NCBI GenBank assembly: GCA_028571685.1
Contig: CM053164.1
Span: 44,256,501 to 44,320,500, forward strand
Direction of reading: 5' to 3'
Source of the DNA: Heterohyrax brucei
Taxonomy: Eukaryota > Chordata > Mammalia > Hyracoidea > Procaviidae
DNA: 64,000 bases
Positions 43,258 through 54,804 of the stretch are shown here, piece by piece. Below the pieces are notes generated by a model, which was given only the letters and a program-made list of their open reading frames with translations, had not been told where the DNA came from and ran no database searches. Position 1 is the stretch's first letter. Each line of letters opens with the position of its first letter. The position numbers and the translations under genes were made by a program.

Positions 43258-46200
43258 ATGACAGCACTAAACACATACCTATCAATAATTGCACTGAATG
43301 TGAACAGACTGAATGCTCCAATAAAGATACAATGAGTGACACCTTGGATCAAAAGACACAACTTATCTGTATGTTGCTTACAATAACCACACCTTAAACT
43401 CAAAGATATGAACTGAAAATTAAAGGTTGGAATGCTATATACCAAGCTAACAACATACAAAAAAGAACAGGTGTGGCAATACTCATCTCGTATAAAACAG
43501 ATTTTAATGTAAAATCCACCATCATGGACAAGGATGGTCACTATTTATTGCTGAAAGGTTCAATAACAAGTGGGACTTAACAATATTAAATATTTATGTA
43601 CCCAATATTAGAGCATCTAAATACATTGGACAGTCACTGACTGCTTTGAAACTGAGATAGATCACTCCACAATAATAGTGGGAGACTTCAACACTCCACT
43701 TTCAGTAATGAATGGATCATCCAGAAAAAAGCTCAGTAAAGACACAGATCTTATTGCTACAATTAGCCAACTAGACCCCATTGACATATACATAACTTTT
43801 TATCCATCAACAGATAAGCACACCTTCTTCTCCAATGCACATGGAATGTTTTCCAGAATAGGCCATGTGTTAGGATATAAAGTAAGTCTCAACAACATTC
43901 AACCCACTGAGTTATTGCAAAGCATCTTCTCCGATCATAAAACCATAAAAGTTGAAACCAATAGCAGAAGAAACATAGGTAGAAATTTGAACTCATGGAA
44001 ACTAACAACATCATGCTCAAAAAGCCATGGGTTACAGAAGAAATCAAGGACAAAATAAAGAAATTCATGGAATCAAAAGAGAATGAAAACACATCCTACC
44101 AGAACCTAGGTGATACAGCAAAAGCATTGCTCAGAGGTCAGTTTATCTCAACAAATGCACACTTCCAGAAGGAAGAAACGACCCAAACCAAAGAATTAGC
44201 CCTACAGCTTGAACAAGCAGAAAGAGAGCAACAGAGGAACCCCTCAGTCACCAGAAGAAAACAGATCATAAAGATTTGAGCAGAACTAAATGAAGTAGAG
44301 AATAGAAAAACAATTGAAAAAATTGACAAAACCAAAAGCTAGTTTTTTGAAAAGATCAGCAAAGTTGCTAAACCATTGGCTAAACTTACAAACGAAAAAC
44401 AGGAGATGAAACAAATAACCCAAATAAGGAATGAGATGGGAGATGTCACAACAGACCCAGCTGAAATCAAAAGTATCATAGCAAAATACCACAAAAGACT
44501 GTACTCTAGCAGGTTTGAAAACCTAGAGGGTATAGACAAATTTCTAGATTCATATCATCTACCAAAATTATCACAAGGAGAAGCCGAATAACTGAATAAA
44601 CCATCACAAAGAAAGAGACTGAAGAAGTCATCAAAAAACTACTAACTAAAAAAAGTCCTAGCCCAGATGCCTTCCCTGGAGAATTCTACCAAACGTTCAG
44701 AGAAGAATTAACTCCAATACCACTGAGACTATTTCACAGCATAGAAAGGGATGGAACACTCCCAAATTCATTCTATGCAGCCCACATAACCCTGATACCA
44801 AAGTCCGGGAAAGATTCCACTAAAAAAGAAAATTACAGACCAGTATCAGTCATGAACATAGATGCAACAATCTTCAACAAAATTCTTGCCAACAGAATTC
44901 AACAACACATCAAAAAAATAATTCATCATGACCAAGTTGGATGCAAGTTTGGCTCAACATCAGGAAAACAATTAATGTGATCAACCACAAAAACAACACA
45001 AAAGATAAGAATCACCTGATTTTGTGAATTGATGCAGAAAAGACATTTGACCAAGTCCAACACCCATTTATACTAAAAACTCTCAGCAAAATAGGCATAG
45101 AAGTGCAATTCCTCAATGCAATAAGGAACATCAATGCAAAGCCAACCACCTACATCATTCTGAATGGAGAGAGACTGAAAGAATTCCCCTTGAGAATGGG
45201 AACTAGACAAGGATGCCCACTGTCACCACTTACATTCAACATTATACTAGAAGTTCTAGCCAGAGCAATTAGACAAGACAAAGAAATAAAGGGCATTCAC
45301 ATCAGTAAAGAAGAAATAAAAATCTCCCTATTTGTAGAAGATATGATTGTATACACAGAGCATCCTAAAGAATTCATAAGTAAACTGCTTGAACTAAGAG
45401 AAGAGTTCAGCAAAGTATGAGAACATAAGATAAACATAAGTGAATCAGTAGGATTCCTTTACACCAACAGAGATTATCAAAGAAGAAATGATCAAATCAA
45501 TATCCTTTACTATAGCATGCATAAAGATAAAATACCCAGGAATAAATCTAACTAGAAAAACAAGAGACCTGTACAAAGAGAACTACAAGACCTTACTGCA
45601 AGAAACCAAGACAGACTTACATAAATGGAGAAAACTACCCTGCTCATGGGTAGGAAGACTTACCATTTTGAAAATATCTATTTCACTCAAAAAAAAAAAA
45701 AAACCCTACATATACAATACAATCCCAATACAAATTCCAGTGATATTTTTTAATGAGATGGAGAAATAAATCACTAAGTTTGTTTGAAAATGGAAAAAAA
45801 CCCAGATGAGGAAAAATACTACTGAAGAAGAGGAACACAATGGGAGGCCTCACACTACCTGACCTTAGAATCTATTACACTGCCACAGTAGTCAAAACAG
45901 CCTGGTACTGGTACAAAAAGAAACATACAGACCAATGGAACAGAGTTGAGACCCCACAAATGCCACCATCCTCCTACATACAGTTGTATTTGACAAAGGC
46001 CCTAAGATTCTAAACTGGGGAAAAAACAGTCTCTTTAACAAATGGTGCTGGCAAAATTGGATATCCATCTGCAAAAAATTGAAACAAGACCCATATCTTA
46101 CACCTTACACAAAAACTAACTCAAATTGGATGAAAGACCTAAATATCAAACCTAAAGCAACCAAGCTCATGCAAGAAAAAATGGGGTCAGCAATGGAAGT

Positions 46201-47190
46201 TTTAAGACACAACTTAGACTTCAAAATCTGACAGACAAAGCACAAGAAACCAAAGAGAAAATAGATAAATGGAAACTACTAAGAATCAAACACTTTTGCT
46301 CATCCAAAGACTTTATCAAAAGAATTAAAAGACCACCTACCGGGAAAAAATATTTGGCAACTACATGTCAGACCAACGTCTGATCTCCATAACCTACAAG
46401 GTACTACCAAATGTCAACAAGAAAGAGGTAAATAACCCAATTAAGCGATGGGCAAAGGAGATGGACAGACACGTCACTGAAGATGACATCCAAGCAGCTG
46501 AAAGACACCTGAGGAAATGCTCACAACCATTAGCTATCAAAGATATCCAAATCAAAACTACAATGAGATGCCATCTCATCCCAGTGAGGCTGGCCATGAT
46601 GCAAAAACACAAAACAACAAATGCTGGATAGTGTGCTGTCACCGGACAGGGAGAGTAGTGGAAGCTGCATATAGGTGGGCATGTAAATTTATATGGGAAT
46701 GTACATTTTCACTCAGTCATGTTAAATAAAAAAAAAAAAAAAAATGCTGGAGAGGCTGTGGAGAGATTGGAACTTTCTTACGCTGCTGGTAGGATTGCAA
46801 AACGGTACAACCTCTGTGGAAAGCAATCTGTTGCTTCCTTAAAAAGTGGGAAATAGATCTACCATTTGATCCAGTAATCTCACTGCTCAGAATATATCCT
46901 ACAGAATCAAGGGCATTCACATGAACAGATAGATACACACGAATGTTTATTGCAGCAGAGTCCACAACAGCAAAAAGATGGAATCAACCCAGATGCTCAA
47001 TAACAGATGAAAGGATAAACAAACTATGGTACATATACTCTGTGGAACACTATGCAACAATAAAGAACAATGATGATTTTAGGCAGCATCTCAAAATCTG
47101 GTTTCATTTGGAAGACTAATATTACGCTGAGTGAAATAAGTCAGGGGCAAAAGGACAAATCTGTCTGAAACCCCTACTATAAGCACTTGA
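43258..47190 (+). pseudogene. L1 ORF2 (endonuclease-reverse transcriptase), broken
   Basis: The frame opens at ATG 43258 (MTALNTYLSIIALNVN..). Endonuclease: GDFNTPLS at 43681-43704, then IDIYITFYPS and FSRIGHVLGYK. Reverse transcriptase: [15 protein letters not shown] (44650s), [11 protein letters not shown] (44890s), [10 protein letters not shown] (45205-45234) and the catalytic box altered from FADDM to FVEDM (45331-45345). The C-terminal Cys-rich region (CW.GCGEIGT) is split at 46629-46741 by a small L1 fragment. Several frameshifts and stops. The enzyme would nick T-rich targets and prime cDNA; this copy cannot. Confidence 0.85.
46629..46741 (+). mobile_element. 113-bp 5'-truncated L1 3' end inside L1 ORF2
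   Basis: Starts tagtgtgctgtcaccggaca, ends in an A-rich tail, and is flanked by aaatgctgga on both sides (46619-46628 and 46742-46751). It matches the last 100 bp of L1 3' UTRs of the same lineage (compare 48185-48280) but has its own ending (tgtacattttcactcagtca). Confidence 0.85.
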
Positions 47191-48284
47191 AAATAGACTC
47201 ATGCACTGAAGAAAAGACTCTTTGATGGCTGCAAGGGAGAGCAGGGAGGGAGGGAGAGGACTGGTCCTAGATTAGATGGTTTATAGAAATTTGGTTGGTG
47301 AAAGCAGTGACAGCACACAGTAGGAAGAAGATTAATTTAACTAGACTTCAACATAAACTGAAAACTCTTCTAATCTTAACCTGATATGGCAAGGATAGAG
47401 TAGCAGGGGCAGGGGGTCTGGGGACCATGCTCTTAGGAGACATTAGAAACAAATTATTTAGATTGTTTTACTTTAAACAAGCATTCACATTTTGTATATT
47501 TTTCTTCCTCAACATACACATTTACTTGCTTCTTGATATCTTGTTTGAATCACCAGGATGGGAGAGCACAGAAGAAATTTCCTCATACATGTAGATGACA
47601 TGGTTTTACTGTAACACACTAGGACTGACCTAAACAGGCCTGGAGTCTTAAATGCTAGCGAGCTGCCATCTGAGGTACACCAAATGGTCCCAAATCATCC
47701 AGAACAGCTGGTTGCCAAGAAACAGGAGGGGGGAAAAAGCCCAGGAGACAAAGGACCAATGTGAATGGGTGACTGTATCAACATGTGACCAGAAGAACAA
47801 GATGCTGCCCAGCCACCACCAAAGACAGCTGTGATGGTGCACACAATATTGAGTCCCAGTTGCAACATGGGAAAAAGAGGGATGTACTTCAAGAACTCCA
47901 CTGAAAGACCACAACTGGTGGTCTGGCAGCCTGGGGGTTGCCCTGAGAGCATGGCCTCTATACCTGCTCCTGACCAGAAAACATTATTGAGGTCAACTCT
48001 TCGGACAAGAATGGACTGGACGCGGGGACACGTTGTGACCATAAGCTGTGTGTACTTTACGGTTCTGTGCATCTATAGGATGCTGTCCTACTGGCCTCTT
48101 ACTAGAAGGGAGAGGAGAGGGTAAAGAAGAGGGGCCAGGCAATTATGAGAAGATATAACACATAGAGAACAAAGAGGAGGAGTGTGCTGTCACCTGGAGA
48201 CGAGAGCAGGAGCTGCAAATAGGCGGGCACACAAATTTAATTTGGATTGTATTATTTCACTCAATCACAATAAAATATTTTTTT
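47190..48284 (+). other. L1 3' UTR (afrotherian-type)
   Basis: A long 3' UTR of about 1.1 kb. It shares segments with the L1 fragment at 21606-22205 (..agaagaacaagatgctgccc..agccaccaccaaagacagc..) and with the reverse-oriented 3' UTR at 51818-52740. It ends with aataaaatatttttttaaaa, a polyadenylation-like signal and tail. Confidence 0.7.
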
Positions 48285-48296
48285 AAAAGAATCTAT

Positions 48297-48349
48297 CATG
48301 TAAATTTATACAGGAATGTACATTTTCACTCAGTTATATTAAATAAAAA
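48297..48349 (+). mobile_element. 53-bp L1 3'-end insertion inside an L1 TSD
   Basis: catgtaaatttatacaggaa..tgtacattttcactcagttatattaaataaaaaa lies between aaaagaatctat (48285-48296) and the next aagaatctat (48350-48359). The same 3' end sequence occurs at 46678-46741. It split the right TSD of the long L1 and generated its own. Confidence 0.85.
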
Positions 48350-48365
48350 AAGAATCTATTTATAA

Positions 48366-48727
48366 CAGACCAAGTTTTACTCAAATCAGGACTTAAACAA
48401 TAAGGCAGAAATATTCTGTTTAGTCAGAGTTTTCTATATAAAAAGACCTATTGGCATAACCCTGATGAATATTATTCACAGTTCACAGACACATTTCATT
48501 TTAGTTTAGGGACCTACATGCTACTAATTTTAATGTGGTCTTTGGAGACAGCTATTCCTTTTATAATTACATTATAGCAATGACACTGTAACTATGTTAG
48601 AGTTTTATTTCTTTTACCAAAAGCAAAAGCAAATGAAACATATCTACAAACTTTTTAGAAGTCAATCTCCCACCAAAAAGGTGACTTTTCTATGCTTCTG
48701 CTATAGTGCCTCATCATTAGAAAAAAA
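48366..48727. other. No recognisable feature
   Basis: About 360 bp of unassigned AT-rich sequence. Confidence 0.45.
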
Positions 48728-48960
48728 ATATTTAGATTGTTTTATTTGAAACAAGCTTTCGGTCACCATCCGACTTAACGGCACTCAGCTTGGCTTGGCT
48801 TGGCTTCACATTTTGTATACTTTTCTTCCTCAACAAACACATTTATTTATTTATTGATACCTTGTTTGGATGAGCAGGATGGGAGAGCACTGAAAACAAA
48901 ATATACTCATACAGGTAGATGACATGGTTTTATTGTAACACACTAGGACTGACCTAAACA
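48728..48960 (+). repeat. Duplicate of an L1 3'-UTR internal segment
   Basis: tatttagattgttttatttg..acatggttttattgtaacacactaggactgacctaaacag matches 47456-47637, which lies inside the L1 3' UTR 1.3 kb upstream, apart from a 42-bp insertion at 48761-48802 and small changes. It lacks both L1 ends and a poly-A. Confidence 0.8.
48761..48802 (+). mobile_element. 42-bp RTE-tail micro-insertion with TTGGC tail
   Basis: ggtcaccatccgacttaacg..gcactcagcttggcttggcttg interrupts the segment above. The L1 equivalent at 47480 reads aaacaagcattcacattttg without interruption. It matches the RTE 3' end (gggtcgctat..actgac.caatggcac) followed by TTGGC units. The left edge gctttc and the right edge gcttc suggest a short TSD. 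Confidence 0.75.
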
Positions 48961-49101
48961 GAAAATTGGTCCTGTAATCTAATTACAAGAAAAAAGACCA
49001 AGTATCAACTCCTCAAAAATTAAATAGCAATCATCTGTGGTAGCTGTCCACCAACCTTATAGTTGACAGTTCTCCACAGCACATTAACTTCTTCCATTAC
49101 C

Positions 49102-49849
49102 TACGTGTTTATCTTGCAATCAGTTTATTTTGAAGTCTGGCAGTTGCGTCTACTAAATTTTTCCAAGTGCTACATATCCCATTGCTGAATATCACTACAG
49201 TCACCTTTGAAGCACTCCCTGTGGGAAGTATGCACTGATGCCAGTGCCTAGTCCACCCTTCAAAGCAATTTTGGAACTCTTTGTGGAATGGCCACACGCA
49301 TGGGGGCAAAGTGGCAAGTTTGTGAACTTAATCATACAGTTGTCTGTGAGAGAGTTTTTAGAAAGTAAACAAATTACTGTATTGGGACACCCTCCCTACC
49401 TGCCTGATCTGGCCCCCAGCGACTTTTTCTTTATCCCGAAAAAGAAAAAAGAAAACACCACTCTTGAGTCAGGTCCAACTCATGGAGAGCCTATAGACAG
49501 AACAGAAATGCCCTATAGAGTTTACAAGGAGCGCATGGTGGATTTGAACTGCTGAACTGTTGGTTAGCAGATGTAGTTCTTAACCCACTACACCACCAGG
49601 GTTTCCTCTTTACCTGAAGATAAAGGAAATATTGAAAGGAAGACATTTGAATGACATTCACGTTGACAGCTCTGGTGGTCATTCCATAAAAAGAGCTCCA
49701 AAATTTCTTTGAAGCATGGACTAGGCACTGTCATCAGTGCATAGCTTCCCAAGAAGTACTTCAAAGGTAACTGTAATGATATTCAGTAATGAGGTACATA
49801 GCACTTTTTCTAGGATGAGTTTGCAAACTTTTTATCAGCAGTCCTCCTA
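49102..49849 (+). mobile_element. Non-autonomous mariner, rearranged family, copy 2
   Basis: Degenerate ends (tacgtg.. at 49102; ..tcctccta at 49849). The minus strand near 49238-49309 encodes HKEFQNCFEGWTRHWHQC, the mariner C-terminus. The plus strand near 49346-49430 encodes VREFL..KQITVLGHPPYLP, then DLAPSDFF, which is the catalytic region, and continues after a SINE (49448-49602). It has the same internal inversion as copy 1 but is inserted in the opposite orientation. It is dead by length and stops. Confidence 0.85.
49448..49602 (-). mobile_element. AfroSINE, short form, inside mariner
   Basis: Plus strand: gaaaacaccactcttgagtc..aggtccaactcatggagagcc..ggttagcagatgtagttctt..caccaccagggtttcc. 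The mariner reading 'ttctttatc' before it resumes as 'tctttacctgaag' after it, marking a TSD. It is younger than the mariner. Confidence 0.85.
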
Positions 49850-49881
49850 TACTTAGCACTGAGGGTTTTTGTGTTTTTGTT

Positions 49882-49915
49882 GGGGGTGGGGGTGGGGACA
49901 AAAGCAGGGGTGGGG
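49882..49915 (+). other. Possible G-quadruplex motif
   Basis: gggggtgggggtggggacaa followed by aagcaggggtgggg gives five G runs of four or five, with very short loops, just beyond the mariner end. Only sequence potential is shown. Confidence 0.7.
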
Positions 49916-50757
49916 TCACACTTATAATTGGTTATGTTTGCTTTATGGTTTTTCAGGGTAATATCATTAAAGGCATTCTTTATGGCTTAGCTGAGAATTT
50001 GAGACTTTCGTTACTTTCACCTAAGCTCTGAAATGAAGTCAGAAATAAATCTTAAGGAAAAATCTTGGACCTGCCATGATAAACTCCCTTAGACCATCTC
50101 TGTATGGAGACGTGTCCCTGTCTGGATTCTCAGCTTTCTTCAGCTGGGCTGACTACAAAAGCCTGTGATATTTGACATATATATAAAGAGAGAGAATACA
50201 TAGATTCTAAACGATTTTTTGTTGTTGCTGTTAGTTTCCCAATTTCCTTCAATAAACATATTGCAGTCTGGAAAAAAAGAAAAAAAAAAGCCACTATAGT
50301 GGCAAATATAACCTGAACTGATGTGAAGTTAGTGTTTTTCTTACTTGATGTTAATATTCATACAATTTTCTTTAAGCTGTTGGGGTATTTAGTAACATAC
50401 AGAACACACACAAGTCTACCTTAAAAGTCTCAAGAGTTCTAAATTCTTACATGGTTCTTTGGAAGAGAGATCACACAGAAAAGTTGGTTGGACCCCTATT
50501 GATACATCTTTCATTTTTATAACTGCACTTTCTTTCTCAGGATTCCAAGGCACTCGAAAACCTAGGGCAGCGGGGAGGAAGGAGGAGAGAAGTGCAATCT
50601 ACAGACAATACTCAGAACCACTCTCCCATCCATTCCGATCCCAGAACTCTGTGCTGAGACTGGTCTCTCTTCTGTGCCACTCATGGTGACTTTCTTCAGA
50701 ATCCCACTTCTCTGCGCAGTTCAGTTTACTTTAGGTGGTCCTTGTCCTTCACGTGTG
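49916..50757. other. No recognisable feature
   Basis: About 840 bp unassigned. An open frame at 50459-50689 has no known motif. Confidence 0.5.
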
Positions 50758-51251
50758 TGTCTTAGTCATCTCGTGCTGCTTTAACAGAAATACCACAAGT
50801 GGATGGCTTTAAAAAGAAAAACTTTAATTTGTGACAGTTTAGTGGACTAAAAGTACAAATTCAGGGTGTCAACTCCAGGAAAAGCCTTTCTCTACAGGCT
50901 GTGGAAGAAGGTCCTGGTCTTCAGTCTCTTCCTCCACTGGACGCTTCTGAGCTGCAGGGACCCCGGTCCTTTTCAAAAGATACACCCAGCTCCCATCACT
51001 GCTTCTTGATGATATGAGGTCCCCAAATCTCTCTGCTAGCTGCTTTCCTTTATATCTCAAGAGATTGCCCCAAGGCACAAAACATTCTTACACATTGAAT
51101 GCTGTCCCACCAACACAACTGACACCCATCCTCCCTCATTAACATTTGATGCAGAATTTATAACATGGAGGAATATCAAACAACACCAGGAATCATAGTC
51201 CAGTCAAACAGCCACACACATTTTTGGGGGAACACAATTCAATCCATGACA
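50758..51251 (-). mobile_element. Solo LTR, MaLR/MLT1-like, copy 2
   Basis: tgtcttagtcatctcgtgct..acagaaataccacaagtgg..gcacaaaacattcttacacat..attcaatccatgaca. The best preserved of the four related LTRs, at 494 bp with TG..CA ends. No convincing TSD (gtgtg against atatc). Confidence 0.8.
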
Positions 51252-51589
51252 ATATCTGTATACATTTGAACCACCATCATGGATAAAATTCAAAGCTTTT
51301 TCTCATGGGATTCAGCCCCCATGAAAATTGGAGAGTAAGTGTTCTCAAGTAATTTATAAGCCTTAAAAAGTCTCATGAAAGAGATTCAGGTAAGCAGCAT
51401 CCAACTCCACAAGTTCCAACTCAGCCAAAACACAACTCCATTTTGGAATGATCTTTTCTTTGGTTGCTACAGAGCACAGTACTTTTTGTGGTCTCTCTCT
51501 AGCAAACCAACAGTACCTTATACCATACTTTTTGCATATAAAACTGCTATTCCTGGTTTCCTTTTGTCCTATTGCTCCGTATACTTAAA
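51252..51589. other. No recognisable feature
   Basis: About 340 bp of unassigned sequence between an LTR and a SINE. Confidence 0.45.
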
Positions 51590-51783
51590 AACCCACTGCT
51601 ATCCAGTCAATTGACTCAAAGACCCTATAGCGCAGAGTAGAACTGCCTCCTTACAATTTCCAGGGCTGTAAATTTTTAGAGGAGTACACTGCCACATCAT
51701 TCTCCTGCAGAGCAGCTGGTGGACTGAAGTGCTGACATTTCAGTTAGCAGTTGAGCTCTTAATCACTGTGCAACCAGGGCTCT
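51590..51783 (-). mobile_element. AfroSINE, long form variant
   Basis: aaaacccactgctatccagtc..agaccctatagcgcagagtag..gggctgtaaatttttagagg..agagcagctggtggactgaa..ctcttaatcactgtgcaaccagggctc. The middle module differs from the one at 10312. Confidence 0.85.
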
Positions 51784-54470
51784 TTATTTTTCTCTGTATT
51801 TTTGTTGTTATTGTTGTCTTTTTTTAAAATAGTACTTTAGATGAAGATTTACAAGACAAAGTAGTTTCTCATTAATTAGCATATTGTTTTAGGACACTGG
51901 TTAACAACCTCACAACGGGTTAACAGTTTTCCTTCTTGACCATGGGTTCAGTATTACCAACTTTCCTGTCCCCTCCACCATTCTAGTCCTTCCCCTGGGG
52001 CTGTTGAGACTTTTTAGTCTTGTTTTGTATTATGGGCCTGTCTAATCTTTGAAGGATGAACCTTAGGAACGACTTCATTACTGACCATAAAAGGTGTCTG
52101 AGGGCCATACTCTTGGGGTTTCCCCAGTCTCTGTCAGGCCAGTAAGCCTGGTAGTTTTTTACGAGCTAGAATTTTGTTCTACATTTTTATCCTCCTCTGT
52201 CCAGGACCCTCCACAGTAAACCCTTTCAGACGAGTCAGTGATGGTAGCAGGTACCATTTAGTTGTACTGGACTCAGTGTGGTGGAGGCGTTGGCAGATGT
52301 GGTATTAGTCCTTTGGACTAATCTTTCCCTTGTATCTTTAGTTTTCTTCATTCACCCTTGCTCCTGAATAGGTGTGATCAGTGGCATACATTAGATGGCC
52401 ACTCATAGGCTTTTAAGACCCCAGATGCTACTTACCAAAGTAGAATGCATAACATTTTCTTTATAAACTATGTCAGTTGAGCTAGATGTTCCCCAAGACT
52501 ACAGTCCCCACAGCCCTCAGCCCAGAAATTCAGGGCCTCGGGGAGTTTGGGTGTGATGGAGCCCCATGACCTTGCTGTGTGCAAGTTGTGCTGGCTTCCC
52601 CAGTATTGTGTACTGTCTTACTCTTGATCAAAGTTACCACGTATCCATTGCCTATTTGGCATTTTACTATTCCTACCTCTCCCCTCCCTGTTAAGCATCA
52701 AAGATTGTTTCTTTTTGTGTACAAACCTTTTCAAGAGTTTTACAATAGTGGTTCATACAGTATTTGTCCTTTTGTGATTGACTTATTTCACTCAGCATAA
52801 TGTCCTCTAGATTCATCCAAGTTATGAGATGCTTCCCAGATTCATTGTGTGTATGTATCACCAGTGGTTTATCCAGTCATCAGTTGATGGACATCTAGGT
52901 TGTTTCCATCTTTTTGCTGTTGTGAACAATGTTGTAATGAGCATGGCTGTGCATATGTCTATGCTGTGATGGCTCTTACTTCTTTAGGATATATTCCTAT
53001 TTCTAGCTTTTTAAGGAAGTGCCATAACATTTTTCAAAATAGTTGTACCATTTACCTTCCTGCTAGCAATGCTAAGAGCTCCATTCTCCCTGCAGCCTCT
53101 CCAATATATGTTGTTTTCTGTTTTTTTTGACTTGTGCCAGTAATTCTGGGGTGAGATAGTATCTTGCTGTGATTTTGATTTTCATTTCTCTAATGGTTAG
53201 TGATCAGGAGCACTTCCTTATGTGTCAGTATCTGTTTGAGTGTCTTCTTTGGATAAGTATCTGTTCATGTCCTTTGCCCATTTTTTAAATGGGATATTTT
53301 CCTTTTGTTGTAGAAGTCTTGGATTTTCCAGTAGATTTTAGAGACCGGGATTTGTAACAGCCAAATATTTTTTCTTACACTGCAGGTTCTCTTTCTACTC
53401 TTTCAGTGAAGTCTTCTGATGAGCATAAGTATTTGATTTTTAGAAGGTCATAATTATCTAGGTTATCTTATTGGACTTGCTTGTTAGTTAAATGCCGTGT
53501 ATTAGGGTCTCCAGCATTGATTCTATTTCTTCTGTGAACTATACAGTTTTGTGTTTTATATTTAGGTTTTTGATCCATTTTGAATTAGTTTTTGTGTGTG
53601 GTGTGAGGTATGGGTCCTGTTTTACTTTTTGTAGATGGATATCCAATTTTGCCTACACCATTTATTAAAAAGATTATCTTTTTTTCATTTGATAGACTTT
53701 TGGGCCCTGTTGAAGACCAAGTGACCATGGATAGATTTACATCTAGGCTCTCAATTCTGTTCCATTGGTCAACATATCTGCCACTGAATCAATAGTACGA
53801 AGCAGTTTTGACTACTGAGCTGTATAAAGTAGGTTCTGAAGTCAGGTAGTGCAAGTCCTACTTCATCCTTCTTCTTCAATAATGTTTTACTTATCTGGAG
53901 CCTCTTCTCTTTCCATATAAAGTTAATGATTGTTTTTTTTTGTTTGTTAGTTTTCCCATTTCTTTAAAGAATATTGTTGCTATTTGGATTGGGATTGCAT
54001 TGCATTTGTAGATGATTTTGGGTATTCAAGATACAATATTCAGTATATGCCTATCCATAGGCATCATATGTTTTTCCATTTATGTAGATCTCTTTTATTT
54101 TCTTGCAGTAGTGTTTTACACTTTTCTTAGTACAGACATTTTATATCCTGGTTAGATTTATTCTTAAGTATTACATTTTTGTAGAGGCTACTATAAATTT
54201 TATTGTTTTCCTGATTTCCTTTTCATCATTCTCTTTATTGGTATATAGGAATCCAACTGATTCTTTTTGTATATTTATCTTGTATCTAGCAACTTGCTGA
54301 TTCTATTAATTCCAGTAGTTTTCTCATGAAATCTTTTGAGTTTTCAATATACAATGTCAGATCATCTACAAATAGGGACAGTTTTACTTCTTCACTGCTA
54401 ATTTGGATACTCTTTATTTCTTTTGCTTACCTAATTAATCTAGCTAGGACTTTCAGCACAATGTTCAATA

Positions 54471-54623
54471 CAAACTCATTGCCACTGAATCAATTCCAAC
54501 TCATAGCAACCCTATAGGACAGAGAACTGTCTCATAGAGTTTTCAAGGAGCACCTGGTGGATCGAACTGCCCACCTTTTGGTCAGCAACTCTAGCATTTA
54601 ACCATTATACCACCAGGGTTTCT
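54471..54623 (-). mobile_element. AfroSINE, short form, inside L1
   Basis: caaactcattgccactgaatc..caattccaactcatagcaacc..tttggtcagcaactctagcat..caccagggtttct. TSD acaatgttcaata (54458-54470) and acaatgttaaata (54624-54636). Confidence 0.92.
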
Positions 54624-54804
54624 ACAATGTTAAATAGGAATGGTGAAAAAGGACATTCCTTGTCTTGTTCCTGTTCTCAGTGAGAATGTCTTCAGCTTCT
54701 CTCTGTTGAGAATGATGTTGGCTGTTGGTTTTATATAGATGCTGTTTGTTATGTTAAGGAATTTGCCTTTTATACCTATTTTATTGAGAGTTTTTATTGA
54801 GAAC

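Larger units (their letters stand above)
40829..48284 (+). mobile_element. Full-length L1 LINE with TSD
   Basis: Starts ggggtggggctaacatggcagatgag right after aagaatctatttataa (40813-40828). The same 16 bp recurs at 48350-48365. The right repeat has itself been split by a later L1 insertion (see 48297-48349). In order: a 5' UTR of about 1 kb (40829-41852), ORF1 (41853-42841), an inter-ORF region, ORF2 (43258 to about 47190), and a 3' UTR of about 1.1 kb ending in aataaaatatttttttaaaa. Both ORFs carry stops and frameshifts. Confidence 0.9.

Noticed and set aside
43258..47190. Long coding-like stretch as a possible host gene with reverse transcriptase domain
   Set aside because: It is L1 ORF2 in its normal place after ORF1 and before an L1 3' UTR, with stops and an altered catalytic box.
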